From: Bactericera cockerelli
Lineage: Eukaryota > Arthropoda > Insecta > Hemiptera > Triozidae
DNA: 64,000 nucleotides
NCBI GenBank assembly: GCA_024516035.1
Contig: CM044967.1
Location: 3,776,859-3,840,858 of the forward strand
Direction: 5' to 3'
The position numbers and the translations under genes are program-made. The notes beneath the pieces are model-generated. The model saw only the letters and a list, made by a program, of their open reading frames with translations, was not told the origin of the DNA and did not search any database. The stretch's first letter is position 1; every line of letters starts with the position of its first letter. Below, one piece after another: positions 19,670 to 30,675 of this stretch.

Positions 19670-20004
19670 TATCACTACTTTTTGATTTAATTGATTTTCA
19701 TATGATAGATGAAATAAAAACTGGTCAACAATCAACAGATAAAAGAAAAAAGACTTTTAATTAAAGGATGTTGATCTTTTAATTCAAGGAGAAAAATAAA
19801 TGATATAAAAAAAAACTTTGAAAAGATGCTGAAAGAATATTTCACGGTACTTGCTGGAGAGAGGAGAAATCTTGAGATAACAGGTGTATTCCTTATTGAG
19901 TGGCACTAGATAGCGCTCAGCAATTTTGTTGATCTTTTCAAATTTTGAAACCCACTGCTAGATTCATTAACAGAAAAGTACCCCGTTTCAGTATTGTTGG
20001 CAAT

Positions 20005-20820
20005 AATTAGAGATGGGTGATACCGAGTATTTCATAGAACCGGTACTTCAGTAATCGATTACATAAAAGTACTGAGTATTTACCGAGGTTCTTTTGTACT
20101 TGGTTTTTGAGATTCTGCGAGCGGATGTAAATGGAATAATGGATTCGAGTAATCACTCAAGAACCAAGTACAAAAGCACCGTACACTAACTAAATCTCAG
20201 AATTTTGCATTCAGAATGTTTACAGGAGACGAATCTCGATTCACAAAATTTGTTGGGTGTTTTAGTTTCAAGTGTTTCAATAGATTAGAAGCTCCACCTC
20301 CTATTTTATAACCTGAATTAAATAATGTACATTTCCCTAAACCGTCCAATTGTTTGACAAAGAAGTTTCAAATAGAAGACTTGGTTCTACGAGACAAAAA
20401 GAAAAATATTAGGACACCGACAGCCTGAATATTATTCATAGATAATATCGGAATAATGAAGTACCTCTCTCTGCTGTACCCAGTTCTAGAGATGGGTATT
20501 TGGGTATTATTGTAATACCGATTATTTCATAGAACCGGTACCCGGTATGGTACCCGGCCCCGGCGTGTAATACCAAGTATTTAATAAAAACAGTACCCGC
20601 CTACTACGTACGATACGTCGGTACTCGGTCCCAGTGTGTAATACCGAGTATTTCATAAAATCGGTACCCAGTACGGTATGCGGATCCAGTGTGTTATACC
20701 GTCACCAGTGTTGTACCCGGTACGGGTACAGGTACCTAGCAAAATTTTGTACCTAATTTTATTATGTACCCGGTGCGGGTACTTTTGTAGATGTACCCGG
20801 TATTTTTTTGGGTACTTTTC
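20005..20820. mobile_element. hAT-like repeats rich in GGTACC motifs
   Basis: TAGAGATGGG starts occur at about 20013 and 20488, each followed by ATACCGA(G/T)TATTTCATAGAACC. From 20530 to 20820 GTACCCGGTA-type palindromes recur many times. A second start CAGTGTTGTACCCGGTACGG lies at 20706. Ends of the form TAGAG/CAGTG suggest hAT MITEs, but I cannot pair the termini. Confidence 0.5.
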
Positions 20821-21436
20821 GGCGTTATCCTTATCTATAGTAAGTATAGTAATAAGATTTGTCTAAATTATTTAAACTGTGGAGGACAAAGTCTTGTCAT
20901 TAGAATACCACCTCACAACCAAACTAAATAAAATACCAAATTGATGGTTAGCCTTTAATGAGGTCTTGAACTCCAAGTTCCAGGTTAAAAGTCTAGTAAG
21001 CTAGATTTTATTTTTATTTAAAATTATTATTAATGTTAATGTATTATTATTATTATCATCATTACAATCAAGAAATAAAAAGATACATTTATTAAAAATA
21101 AGGCTTGCACCTTTTTATTTTAAGTATGAATTTGTGAACAAAAATAACTAGAATGTAGAAAAAATAGTATTCTATTATATAAAACAAATTTGAAGAAAAT
21201 CGGTTAAGCGGTTTTACAAGTGATTTAGTCGAAAAAATCAAAATTGCCAGGTGTATACAACTATACAATGTGAAACAATCACGAGGAAGTATTGTGTCCA
21301 TAATTAGCAGTGTTTTTTTATTTATATTTATAAAGTAGGTACATATTTGTAAATTTTGAATGAGATTTATGTAATTTACGATTCATAATACAAAAGCATT
21401 GATCAAAATAAACGCTTTATTTAGACTGTCAGTTGT
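20821..21436. other. AT-rich spacer
   Basis: No gene or family recognised; (TTA)n-rich between 21010 and 21065. Confidence 0.4.
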
Positions 21437-21690
21437 CAGTGGCCAGCCTCCGTGGCGTAATGGTTGTAACTACTGCCCGTAGTTCAGACATTTCGAGTTC
21501 GATTCCCAGTTGTTCCAGACTTTACTAATGTTTTTTTTCCCCTCTAAACACGTAAGTCTGGAATCTACCCAGGCTGGGCGAGTTAAATGTAGGTAGCTGG
21601 AACGATTCCCAGCGAATGCAGGGTAAAACCCCCGTCCTGACTAGTTCAAATCAGGACGTTAAAACCAAATACAATCAACTGGTCACAATC
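21437..21690 (+). mobile_element. SINE-E, 3'-truncated
   Basis: Head GCGTAATGGTTGTAACTAC and AGTTCGATTCCC (B-box); central domain CCAGGCTGGGCGAG; GATTCCCAGCGAATGCAGGG. It stops after AACGTTAAAACC, so the 3' tail with the AAGGGCATCC block is missing. Confidence 0.8.
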
Positions 21691-21699
21691 GTTTTAAAA

Positions 21700-22370
21700 T
21701 GAGGTTGGTGTGATAATTGGTGCTTCTTTTGTGGAACTTCAACCAGTAATAATGAAGAAAAAAACATACCTATTTAATCTTAAAATCCATTAACAATAAT
21801 TCATTAATAATCAACTAGTGTTTTAACCTTGTATTGAAAAATTAGTTATGAACTCGTTAAATAACGGACAACTTTGTTTAGTGGTTTTGTTTACAATACA
21901 ATTTGAATTATAATATGTACCTAAGTACATGGTAGGTAGATGGAAATTCGATCTTGGTAAAATAAAGAGGGAAATGAAAGTGCCGAGTATTATTGTATGT
22001 TCCGAAATTGCCTCTTACTATGGCTCTAAGAAATGTTGACCCATATATTTGCCTAACTTCGAGTTACTAAACATGGTGTCAATTCAGCATAATCAGTTGG
22101 TAGGTATAAACAGAAGAAGTGAGACATTATACTAGAACTAGATAATAATTTAATAATTATAAATTAATAAGCAAGCATATATCCATGGAATATACCCTGA
22201 AAATTTCAGCTCGATTGGACAAAAAATGCAACTTATATCATGTTACAATGTTACATACATAGGTAGATGGATAATTAGATTGTGACAAATCAATGTTGAT
22301 CGAGTTAAACCATACTCACTTCGTTCGAAATTAAACGGTCATAGGAGGTTGACGCAAACTACCAGCTACT
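21700..22370. other. Spacer with a dispersed GGTGTGATAATTGG repeat
   Basis: 21702-21760 (GTTGGTGTGATAATTGGTGC; TTGTGGAACTTCAACCAGT) recurs at 61250-61305 and, reversed, at 50465-50500. 22190-22320 has wording typical of retroposon 3' ends (GAAAATTTCAGCTCGATTGG). No gene seen. Confidence 0.45.
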
Positions 22371-22371
22371 G

Positions 22372-22500
22372 TTTTTTTTTTTCTCACGAGAAAACCGGAC
22401 ATCCAAAGTACAGAGTAAAAAAAAATTATACCTAGCCGGGATTCGAACCCAGGTCACCTTGCAAACTTTGTGTTTTACCTACACCAGTCGACGACCACAG
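22372..22500 (-). mobile_element. SINE-D, diverged
   Basis: Minus-oriented head with GGTGACCTGGGTTCGAATCC and body TACTTTGGATGTCCGG. The A-box half is rearranged (GTCTCTGTGGTCGTCGACTG). Confidence 0.6.
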
Positions 22501-22509
22501 AGACTGCTC

Positions 22510-23600
22510 AATAGGTACATAATATAATTTATCATTGTTTTGATCTATTTTAATCAATATTTTTCCTCTTACTGGCCAATACTTTATACACTTCTCATAA
22601 TATAGACCTAGTTTACCTCTTGATGTAGAAATCTCTGAATGAAGTTATAAAACGTTATTATTCCCTAACTGATAACTCAGTCTGCTGGCAGCGTGGGTGA
22701 ATCAAAGATGATTGGATCCCACCCATATTTTAAGTTCTATGTGAGGCGAAGATTTTTTGATACTCTCATAAATCTTATTTCAGTTTTTTATTTTTATGTC
22801 TCACACTGTCGCTGATTTTTCTAACATTTTATTTACATCGTAGTATATTTCTACGTAATTAGACCTTTAGAAAGAGCCTTCAGTCATCAACTTGGGATAA
22901 ATAGGCGTGGCTCCAGGGTTCATTTTAGATAATCCTTTAGATGGCTTTAAATACTTTTCTACTTGTTTCAACCATCTGAAATTAAGTGATCTGATTCCCT
23001 TTGACTAGACCTTTCTAAAAACACCAGAAATACAACTCTAGGATAATAATAGACGGCTCTGGGCTCCATAATAAGTATTCCTTTCAAAGGGTATAACTCA
23101 AGTTTGGTCCAGTGTAATACTTTAGTTATATTTTTATATTTTTTCCTATGATAAGGCCTTTCGAAAAATACCACAATCGCAGCTCCAAGATAACCAGGGG
23201 TGGCTCTGTGCAACTTTCCCGTTTTATTTTAGAAGGCCATATCTCCTATCCTATAAAAAATAAATACTTGAAACTATAAAAGGTATGCAGAGATGAAAAT
23301 TCCCTTTTCAAAAACGTATCTCACGTCTTTCCACGATAAGCACACGTTGCTGTACCCTTGACAGAAAATTGGTCTGAAAAAAAAAAAAAAAAAAAAAAAA
23401 AAACCCGTATGAATAATTTCATGAAATTCAAGATTTTCGGCGTGGCCAGTAAACGACTTTAACTGTACGTAGGAACCTCGCGCTTTCGTGAAACACAATC
23501 TATTTTCGCGTCTCATTACGAATTTGAAATAAAAATTGATAAAAGTTAGCGTTAAGTGGGCGAAAACAATAAAACAAAATACATATAAACTCTGTTTCGT
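22510..23600. other. Low-repeat spacer
   Basis: Mostly single-copy-looking. 22860-23245 contains three loose ~130-bp repeats with GACCTTT-AGAAA and CTCCAGGG/CTCTAGGA wording. A long A run at 23378-23402. Open frames of up to 141 codons run through the A tract and show no family resemblance. Confidence 0.4.
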
Positions 23601-23604
23601 GTTA

Positions 23605-23700
23605 ATATAGGCCGGGTGGCTGGCGCTACTTGACGAGCGCTCGCCTCCCGGCGAGCTTGATAAGTCGGCACATCTTTGACCCCGGGCTGGTTGACACAAA
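23605..23700 (+). repeat. tRNA-like head Q
   Basis: GCCGGGTGGCTGGCGCTACT, CGAGCGCTCGCCTCCCGGCG, then GACCCCGGGCTGGTTGACAC. Class-II-like layout with possible A- and B-box remnants; a fragment recurs at 1585-1632 reversed. Possibly the 5' end of another SINE family. Confidence 0.4.
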
Positions 23701-23734
23701 TCTAACTTATTCTTTCTCTTTGTTTTTTGCTGTT

Positions 23735-23955
23735 ATTATTGGTAGACCAGCAGTTTGAGCAGTCAGCCATCCACTCATACCTCGTGAGGAAAAATGAGTA
23801 GTTACTCGTATGAGTAACGACCAGTGACGGCATTACCAGAGTAAAAAGAAATTAATGTATTAGAATAATTCGAAATGTGAATGAGGCTCTTAATAATGCT
23901 CAGCTACCCAGAAAAATTACGAAGAGGCCTTGTGCTTCACCACCAATAAAATCAT
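23735..23955 (+). mobile_element. SINE-D, 5'-truncated
   Basis: Starts in the body (ACTCATACCTCGTGAGGAAA) and runs to GAAGAGGCCTTGTGCTTCAC. It lacks the tRNA head. Matches the 3' part of the 16678-16913 copy in reverse. Confidence 0.7.
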
Positions 23956-23959
23956 ACAT

Positions 23960-24148
23960 AGACCGGCTGGGGGACAGGGAGTAGACCAGCAGTCTGGCTG
24001 GGGGACTATAAACAGGGAGTAGACCAGCATTGGCTTGGTTCTGGGGGCCCTTGTCAAATATTAGCCTCCTTGTAAAGACAGTGGTAGAAGTGCTGAGTCA
24101 TTCCTCCACTGTCTGGCTACCATCGTTCACGATGACGCCACCCTATGA
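23960..24148 (+). repeat. Repeat G with duplicated first 38-bp unit
   Basis: The first unit (CCGGCTGGGGGACAGGGAG, slightly deleted) precedes a full G: GGCTTGGTTCTGGGGGCCCT, GTTCACGATGACGCCACCC, GATGAT tail. Confidence 0.8.
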
Positions 24149-24159
24149 TGATGATATTG

Positions 24160-24575
24160 GTATTATTGAAGGTGGTCTCCCCTCGGGGATGTGAAGCACC
24201 CCCGAGAGGGTGTTACACCAGGAGCGGATCTATGATCAAGTGTCTTGGTGTTGCTCTGTTCACAATGTGGGGAGGACATTAGTTGGGGAACTAGATTGTC
24301 CACCGAATTCTCTCCCGTTGTTATACCCTTTAGTTCTCCCGTCATTGATCTGATAGGAAAACACTTTGGTGGTTGTGGAATAGTTCCAAACGACCACTTT
24401 TGCACATTGTAAACCGTGCCAACAGGTATGGGATAGCGTGTATCTCTGTTCCTGTTGACAGCCCTTAGTCGCTTTTTACGACAATGCCTTGGAAGTATTC
24501 TATTATCCTCCCCCTATCCTAAGGGGATCCCCCCCCCCTCCTATCCACAGGGGATTTGGTACTATCATTATTGTT
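24160..24575. other. Unassigned GC-richer segment, possible retroposon 3' end
   Basis: CCTTAGTCGCTTTTTACGAC followed by G/C runs and CCACAGGGG resembles the conserved 3' wording of several invertebrate retroposons. An 80-codon minus-strand frame (24163-24405) shows no domain I recognise. Confidence 0.3.
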
Positions 24576-24581
24576 CTGTCT

Positions 24582-24795
24582 ATCCCGGTAGCTCAGTGGT
24601 AAAGGCGGCACTCTGTGAATCCAAAGATTCCAGAGGTCGTGGGTTCGAAACCCAGCCGGGACATGACGTGTTATCTTCCCATTTGGGATTTTTACCACAT
24701 AGTAATATGTCTTGGGCTTACTGCTGGAATAATGGAACTTTAATAGTCCTCTTTGGGCAGTATAAATAAGGCGATATTATTATTATTATTATTAC
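24582..24795 (+). mobile_element. SINE-B, reference copy
   Basis: Complete tRNA-like head: TCCCGG/CCGGGA acceptor pairing, A-box TAGCTCAGTGG, B-box GGTTCGAAACC. Body: CTTCCCATTTGGGATTTTTA, ATGTCTTGGGCTTACTGCTG, GGGCAGTATAAATAAGGCG, then (TTA)n. Despite the intact head it is a SINE: the tail is attached and identical in other copies. Confidence 0.9.
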
Positions 24796-24835
24796 TGTTT
24801 TCAGTGAATTTTTATTTGATTCCTTGGAAGATAAC

Positions 24836-25033
24836 ATGACTTTCAAATCTCGGGATGTTCAACTTTCCGGTACGAGCGTGTCCGGATTCTGGTTCTCAAA
24901 GTACACAGCAGAGAACAACAAGCACCGAGTTTTTTTTAGTGAAGCTCATGTTTTAGACATATTAAACATTTTCGAGATTGAACGCTCAGATAAGTTACGG
25001 GGAACTTTTTCTTCGGCGCACATTAACCAATAA
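24836..25033 (+). other. Short open frame of unknown nature
   Basis: An ATG-started frame of 66 codons (begins MTFKSRDVQLSG, ends GTFSSAHINQ) in sequence of balanced composition outside known repeats. A TTTTCAG lies just upstream at about 24805. No family recognised, and no partner exon can be shown. It may be chance. Confidence 0.2.
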
Positions 25034-25269
25034 GAATTGAGCATTGCACTTTGTATAAAAATTCCACCTGATTGGTACATGGATAAAATGATCATAATTG
25101 TAGACTCGGGTAAGACAAGTGGGCGTCGAATAAAGTTGGAAGAAAAAAAAAAGTGAGAGATCCTGCTGGAGATTTACTCGCTCATCAAGATGAAATGTGG
25201 CTCCGAGGCCAGCACTGCCTGAGTCCGTGGGTTCGGGCTACACTGCCCAGAGATAAAGGACCGACGTTC

Positions 25270-25330
25270 AGTGGCGAAGCCAAGGGAACTTTTTTGGGAA
25301 GAAGTCCTGATTTTTTTTTTTTTTTTTTTT
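25270..25330 (+). repeat. hAT-like terminus fragment
   Basis: CAGTGGCGAAGCCAAGGGAA followed by GGGAAGAAGTCC and a T run. CAGTGGCG-type ends are common for hAT elements. The same 40-bp piece recurs inside the tandem array at 25560-25800. Confidence 0.5.
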
Positions 25331-25445
25331 CAAATACCTACACTTGAAGTTATAGATTATAACAATCAAGAAATAACTGGTATGATCATTCATTCATTCA
25401 TTCACACATGTTTTTCCGTCACACAGACACACAATAATAATAATT

Positions 25446-25540
25446 CCGTGTCCATGAGTTAGGTATTGACACCTAAATCACGGTGGTGAGAGGATTATAT
25501 GGACGCCCAGATCCAATGTCTAGGCTACTTCCATTGTTTT
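25446..25540 (+). repeat. Repeat L
   Basis: GGTATTGACACCTAAATCAC, GGTGGTGAGAGGATTATATG and GCCCAGATCCAATGTCTAGG; almost the same block is at 59648-59745. Confidence 0.75.
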
Positions 25541-25559
25541 TTTTTTATTGTTAGAAAGT

Positions 25560-25800
25560 ATTTTTTTTTTCATCCGACCTCAGTAGCTTGATCGATAAGG
25601 CGGCGAACTTGTAGTGGCGAAGCCAAGGGAATTTTTGTGGGAAGAAGTCCTAATTTTTATTGCTAGAAAGTATTATTTTTTTTCATCCGACCACAGTAGC
25701 TTAATCGATAAGGCGGCGGACTTGTAGTGGCGAAGTAAAGGGAACTTTTTTTGGGAAGAAGTCCTATTTTTTTAATGTTAGAGAGTATTGTTTTTTTCAT
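25560..25800 (+). repeat. Chimeric tandem repeat: SINE-C head fused to hAT-like end
   Basis: Two-plus units of about 110 bp, each with a SINE-C head start (CAGTAGCTTGATCGATAAGG) cut off at ACTTGTAG and joined to TGGCGAAGCCAAGGGAA and GGGAAGAAGTCCTA. The junction ACTTGTAGTGGCGAAG is identical in both units, so the fusion preceded the duplication. Confidence 0.8.
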
Positions 25801-26084
25801 CGGAACGCGCAAATCTCGGAAACTACTGAACGGATTTTTTTTTTGTTTGATAGCTTTTTTTGTATGACACAAGTATGATAGCTTATTGTTTTTTTTAGGA
25901 AAAGTGTTTCAGAGACTTTTTTTATTTCGTAGCCATAAAACAACAGCTACTGTAGACGTTTGTGGTCGGTATACTTGTGTTGACGAGGCTTTGCCTTTAT
26001 AAATTGATGATGATGATTAGAACTAAATAGTCCCATTGTGCAGTTGTTTTAGGTGCAATTTCTATGTTGTCAAAGCCTCAAATA

Positions 26085-26284
26085 GACATTGGTTGGGATT
26101 CAAACCAAGGGATCCCTTGACAAGGCTAGTATGGAAAAATTCATGCAATAGGTGGGATTCAAACCAACGGATCCCTTGACAAGGCTAGTATGAAAAAATT
26201 CATGCATTAGGTGGGATTCAAACCAATGGATTCCTTGGCTACCTAGATTACCAGACGTGCCTAAACCACTTGACCACCAATACA
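26085..26284 (-). repeat. SINE-A head with 59-bp triplication
   Basis: GGTGGGATTCAAACCAA recurs three times at 59-bp spacing (about 26094, 26153, 26212). The repeated piece spans the B-box side of SINE-A and the start of its body; the head completes at TAGATTACCAGACGTGCC. Confidence 0.8.
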
Positions 26285-26289
26285 TTATT

Positions 26290-26770
26290 GAGTCCAACTA
26301 TCGCCCCTAGTGTACCTACCCCTTGATCATTGATGAAATCAATACATAGTAGCGATTTTTTACAATATTACAGATATTGCTCATGGCTATTTATCTATAA
26401 ATCGAAATTAATCTAGAAAAATATTTTTCAAATAACAATTATTAGATTTGTAGTATACATGTACGAGTATTCAATGTTTTTTGTTTCTAATTTAGTGAAA
26501 TAATAAGTTGAAAACAGGTGTAGCAAAATACCTTTTCTTAACATTATCATATTTTAATCTTCATAATCTCAATCCAATGTACATTATTGTGAACACGAAT
26601 TCCTGACATAATTATGTGAGCATTGTTCAAGGTTCACACTTTGGATCATTATTGATATTAGTTTCATTTCTGAGGGGTGCAGGTGCTTGTATACTGAATT
26701 ACTGAGCAGACTGCATAGTAGAAGTACCTGTTTGAGAAGTTCTATTTCGTAATGAGTAATAACCGTAAGG
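26290..26770. other. AT-rich spacer
   Basis: No gene or known family seen. Confidence 0.4.
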
Positions 26771-26773
26771 TTT

Positions 26774-26985
26774 GGGTGGAAGAGATAAGGGTTTGGTGGA
26801 AGAGATTGCCATAGGCAATAACCCCGCCCTTGAGTTAGGACATCTGTATATATTTTATCTATGTTGTTTATCTTTTCTTTTCTTGTTTATATTGTTCTAA
26901 GTTTGTATTCTAATTTTTATAATTACTTGTGTGTAAACCAGTGAAAATCCCTTGGAGTTTTAACCAGCCATGTCTTTAACTCTAT
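26774..26985 (+). repeat. Repeat M
   Basis: GGTGGAAGAGATTGCCATAG, GCAATAACCCCGCCCTT, TTAGGACATCTGTATATATT, and a T-rich 3' part. The first block is doubled (two GGTGGAAGAGAT at 26779 and 26802). Confidence 0.75.
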
Positions 26986-27161
26986 CTCACCCATTTTTGC
27001 CCTCCTATTTTTCTTTCTCTCTCTCTCTCTCCCATTTTTCCCCTCCTATTTTTTATCTCTCTCTCTCTCACTCTGTCCCAAAAAGTTAGCATTAGCATAG
27101 GGGATCTAATTTTTATAATTATAAAATATAAATAAATGATTTTTTTCAAAATCAAAATTTT

Positions 27162-27196
<35 letters not shown>
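26986..27196. repeat. CT-rich microsatellite cluster
   Basis: Three (CT)n tracts (about 27010, 27057, 27164-27195) with CCCATTTTT(G/C)CCCTCCTATTT duplicated between the first two. Frames across them are artefacts. Confidence 0.9.
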
Positions 27197-27198
<2 letters not shown>

Positions 27199-27551
27199 TG
27201 AAGATGGTGTGTCCTAAGAATAAAAAAAATTCAGCTCAGGACGCCAGTTTGTTCGACAGCGCTACTTGTCTCAATCAATCACGGAACCAATAATGGGTAA
27301 TAATATTGAATAGCCAAAACCCATATTTCATCCACAATATCCACTGTACGACCAAAATGGCGGCACTATCGTTCCACGGTATAAGAAATGAGACTTTCCT
27401 AAAACAGAAAAAATATACCTATGTATATAATAAAAAAAAATCAAGAATAATCGCTGAACATTAGGCACCAAAAGAGAAGTTAAATATGGACAACTAGAAA
27501 CTTAGCAGGTTGCAAGAAAACTCTCAACTTAATATCCAAGTAGTAAAAAAA

Positions 27552-27632
27552 AGTTATCATATTTGAGTTAATCACTTTCGTGATATCACATCTACTCAAA
27601 CTCGTAATATTAGAAATTTCTCGGAAGTAAAA
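27552..27632 (-). repeat. SINE-C 3' fragment joined to palindrome R half
   Basis: GTTATCATATTTGAGTTAAT...CTCAAACTCG is the SINE-C 3' part in reverse; it stops where TAATATTAGAAATTTCTCGG (palindrome R half, 27604-27629) begins. Confidence 0.6.
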
Positions 27633-28145
27633 ACCTGAAGTTTACTTCTTATTTTATTGAATTCGCAATTTACAACGAACAGTCTTCGCAAAGTTACTTC
27701 AATTTTTTTCTCTCCTTGCTGTGAATTATGAAGCCATTAGTTAGTCTATGGACCAAAGTTATAGAATGGTCTTCTCTTTGTACAATTTGAATGTTGAGAC
27801 TGAATTTTGCGCTTTGAATCAAGGTTGATCTTAGTTGTTACTCTGACTCGAAATGTTTATTATGTACTTAATACACGTATCTGCGCTACAACTGAGGGAT
27901 ACGGGGTCCACTAATACCTCTTGAGGAAAATTGAGTAATTTTTTTTTGAACATTTATTTAAAGAGAGGAAAAACACAAAGATAATCATATTACCGATATA
28001 ATCTCTTCCACCCAAATAAGGGTTGGGTGGAATAGATTGCCATAGGCAATAACCCCGCCCTCTAGTTAGGACGTGTGTATATATTTTGTTCATTTTTTTC
28101 CTGTTTATATTAATACTAGCGGGCTGCACCCGCTTCGCCAAGCCA

Positions 28146-28297
28146 TCACACACACACCACCCATACATCACACACCACACACACCACATACACGCACACA
28201 CACACATACACAAACACATCCACATCCACACACACCCACCCAAATACAACACACCCACCCACATCACACACATACACACACCCATCCACACACCCAT

Positions 28298-28337
<40 letters not shown>

Positions 28338-28683
28338 ACACCCACCCACCCACCCACTCATCCACCCACTCATCCACCCACCACACACACCCACACCCAC
28401 ACCCACACCCACACCCACACCCACCCCACACACACACACACACACACACACCACACCACACACACACACACACACACACACCACACACACACACACACAT
28501 CACACACACACACACACACACACCACACACACAAACCACACACAAACCACACACAAACCACACACACACCACACACACACACACCCACACACTCACACAC
28601 ACCACCCACCCACCCACACACACACGCACACACACACACACACACACACACGCACAAACACACACACACACACACACCACACA

Positions 28684-28729
<46 letters not shown>

Positions 28730-28733
28730 ATAG
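28146..28733. repeat. CA/CCCA-rich simple repeat, ~590 bp
   Basis: Nearly pure A/C on the + strand: (CA)n interspersed with CCACCC, ACACACAAACC and CACACCCA variants. Extreme strand asymmetry, with potential for left-handed DNA. It lies just inside the Helitron 3' end; a shorter CA tract holds the same place in the 11678 Helitron. Confidence 0.97.
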
Positions 28734-28946
28734 AGAATGCCGTTGGCATTAGCACCACCCTTGATCAAGTTTTGTTATGTTAATTTTAATTCCTATGTAT
28801 GTATATATTCTATGTTATTTGTAAATAAAACTTGATCAAATATGTTTAATAATAATAAAAAACCATCATCGCTGTAAATTTCAAAATCCCGAGCCAAATC
28901 TATCATAGCGGATATTTATAATGTAGCAAACTGGCCTATATTTCGA

Positions 28947-29690
28947 GAACGATTTGTCAGAATATGGCAACAAAGGGCTCAAATAAAATCATGTGATGTT
29001 CTCAGACAGTTTTTACAATAAAAGTATAGGTTCTCGCGATATCTTTCAAGTTCCGTGCTGGAATCTGTAAAAAAACGTGAAAAGTCTGAAAAAATTGTCG
29101 AAATTTCGAACATTCAGGCTTGTATCTCAAGAACGGTACGTCAGAATGTGGCCTAGTATGAATTGAATGAAAGCTAGTTTTGTCTAATGAGTTAATAAAT
29201 AAATAAAAATGTAGGCCCTTGCGACGAATTTTAAGTTCCGCGCTGGAATCTGCTAAAAAACGTGAAAAGTCTGAAAAAATGGTCGAAATTTCGAACATTC
29301 TGGCTTGTATCTCCAGAACGGTACGTCAGAATGTGGCCTAGTATGAATTAAATGAAAGCTAGTTTTGTCTAATGTGTTATTAAATAATAAAAAATATAGG
29401 TCCTCGCGACAAATTTTAAGTTCCGCGCTGGAATCTGCTAAAAAACGTGAAAAGTCTGAAAAAAAGGTCGAAATTCCGAACATTCTGGCTTATATCTCCA
29501 GAACGGTACGTCAGAATGTGGCCTAGTATGAATTAAATGAAAGCTAGTTTTGTCTATTGTGTTATTAAATAATATAATATATAGGTCCTCGCGATAGATT
29601 TCAAGTTCCAGGGCAAAGACTGTCATAAAATCGGACCCTTCCTCAAGCCAATACTTGAGGAAGGTCATAACTCAAGGACGGTTTGGAATT
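28947..29690. repeat. 185-bp tandem array in the Helitron
   Basis: GAACGGTACGTCAGAATGTG at 29131, 29316 and 29501, with a variant at 28947 and a decayed fifth near 29675; spacing 184-185. Frames of about 76-98 codons on the minus strand are repeats of this non-coding unit. Confidence 0.93.
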
Positions 29691-30420
29691 TCGGATTTTT
29701 GAAAGTTTTCCTGATAGTTTCCGGCAATTTTACTTGGGGTCGTCTCTCATCAATTTTTTGCTATCTCTTACCGTTTCGCCTAAACAATTCCTGCACACAA
29801 AGCCACAAAGCCCGTCCATATTTCTCATTTATATATAGAGATTGTCAATTTTGTATTTTAATTTTTACCATTATTTGTTTGTATACGTATATGTTCTACT
29901 AATAAAGAGTTTCATACCAATAATAATAATAGGCAAATGATGCACAAGAATGAAAAAGAAAAGTAAGAGTCCTGTAATTCCGCGCTATCCACTAAATATG
30001 TGATATAATAACACAAAGAACATACCGCACCCTTAGTATTATACCATGACATCTCAAAAAAATCGGATTTTGAGATTTTGATGCTACGGTATGTAAAAAA
30101 ATACGCTCTTTCTTATAAGAAAACAATAACATCTCTATCCCCACCCCTTGAAAAGTTATGACGTCAGTTATGGTTTTGATTTCGGGGATATTTGAAGAAT
30201 CAGTTTGGTCAAAACCAGAACATCTCCCTTCAGTCGTGCCTCAGCTATCAAGGAGTGAGGATCTGTAGTTGAAGACCATAACAAAGACGTAAATTTCGAT
30301 TTGTTACTTTCTAAACAAAAAAAATATTTCTGATTTTTCGACATAACCTTTTCAGAACTAGTTTTTTTAGTGTGATATCTTTCTTTTTACCAAAAACCCA
30401 TTATATGAATTTTTCTAGTT

Positions 30421-30672
30421 GTCCGTAATACAGCATTATTTGGAGATGTCTTGATTTTAGAAGTAACCATAAACACCAAAAATCAAAGAAGCAGGATCAG
30501 TAGAAGACAAGACAAAGAACAAAAAATCAAACATTCATGCAGGACAATCAAGAACTTGTATTCTTCAAAATTGAAGATTGGTGAAAACAAGAAAAAGGAC
30601 TTGTTAGATTTAATTAAGAGTTCCACATTTCCTTCTATCTATAAGGAATTCTATCGTTCACTTGAATCATAA
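30421..30672 (+). pseudogene. Relic open frame inside the 30-kb inverted-repeat element
   Basis: A frame of about 83 codons, open from about 30409 to the stop at 30670-30672, without an ATG start. It is rich in Lys/Arg and ends KKKDLLDLIKSSTFPSIYKE then FYRSLES. The KKKDLL...Y..FY..L ending reminds me of uncharacterised transposon-borne proteins of insects; that is recollection, not a search. The first minisatellite unit begins right after the stop. Probably the 3' remnant of the element's former gene; it could be chance. Confidence 0.35.
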
Positions 30673-30675
30673 ATC

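Larger units (their letters stand above)
28116..29841 (-). mobile_element. Non-autonomous Helitron, 1,726 bp, both ends confirmed by an empty site
   Basis: Minus orientation: 5' end A|TCTCTATATATAAATG at 29841; 3' end GCGGGTGCAGCCCGCTAG at 28116 with T outside. The M repeat around it defines the insertion point between A and T. It carries a 185-bp tandem array, a 590-bp CA-rich tract and, at 28728-28855, a captured copy of repeat N (AAATAAAACTTGATCAAA). No Rep/helicase sequence is visible. Confidence 0.92.
28010..29931 (+). repeat. Repeat M split by a Helitron
   Basis: M runs from 28020 (GGGTTGGGTGGAATAGATTG) to ...TATTAATA at 28115, and continues at 29842 with TTGTCAATTTTGTATTTTA to ACTAATAAAGAGTTT. 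The uninterrupted join reads TATTAATATTGTCAATTTT (reverse of 43890-43915). The two halves therefore bracket the Helitron exactly, with no target duplication. Confidence 0.85.

Noticed and set aside
23274..23699. 141-codon minus-strand frame
   Set aside because: Runs through a 25-base A/T homopolymer (Phe run) and a tRNA-like head; no domain recognised.
24582..24665. Functional tRNA gene
   Set aside because: Good boxes and acceptor pairing, but the same head with the same 3' body recurs many times; no terminator T run after the acceptor. It is a SINE head.
28073..28783. Open frames of 116-236 codons on both strands (His/Thr-rich and Cys/Val-rich)
   Set aside because: They are translations of the CA-rich simple repeat; open in several frames on both strands at once.
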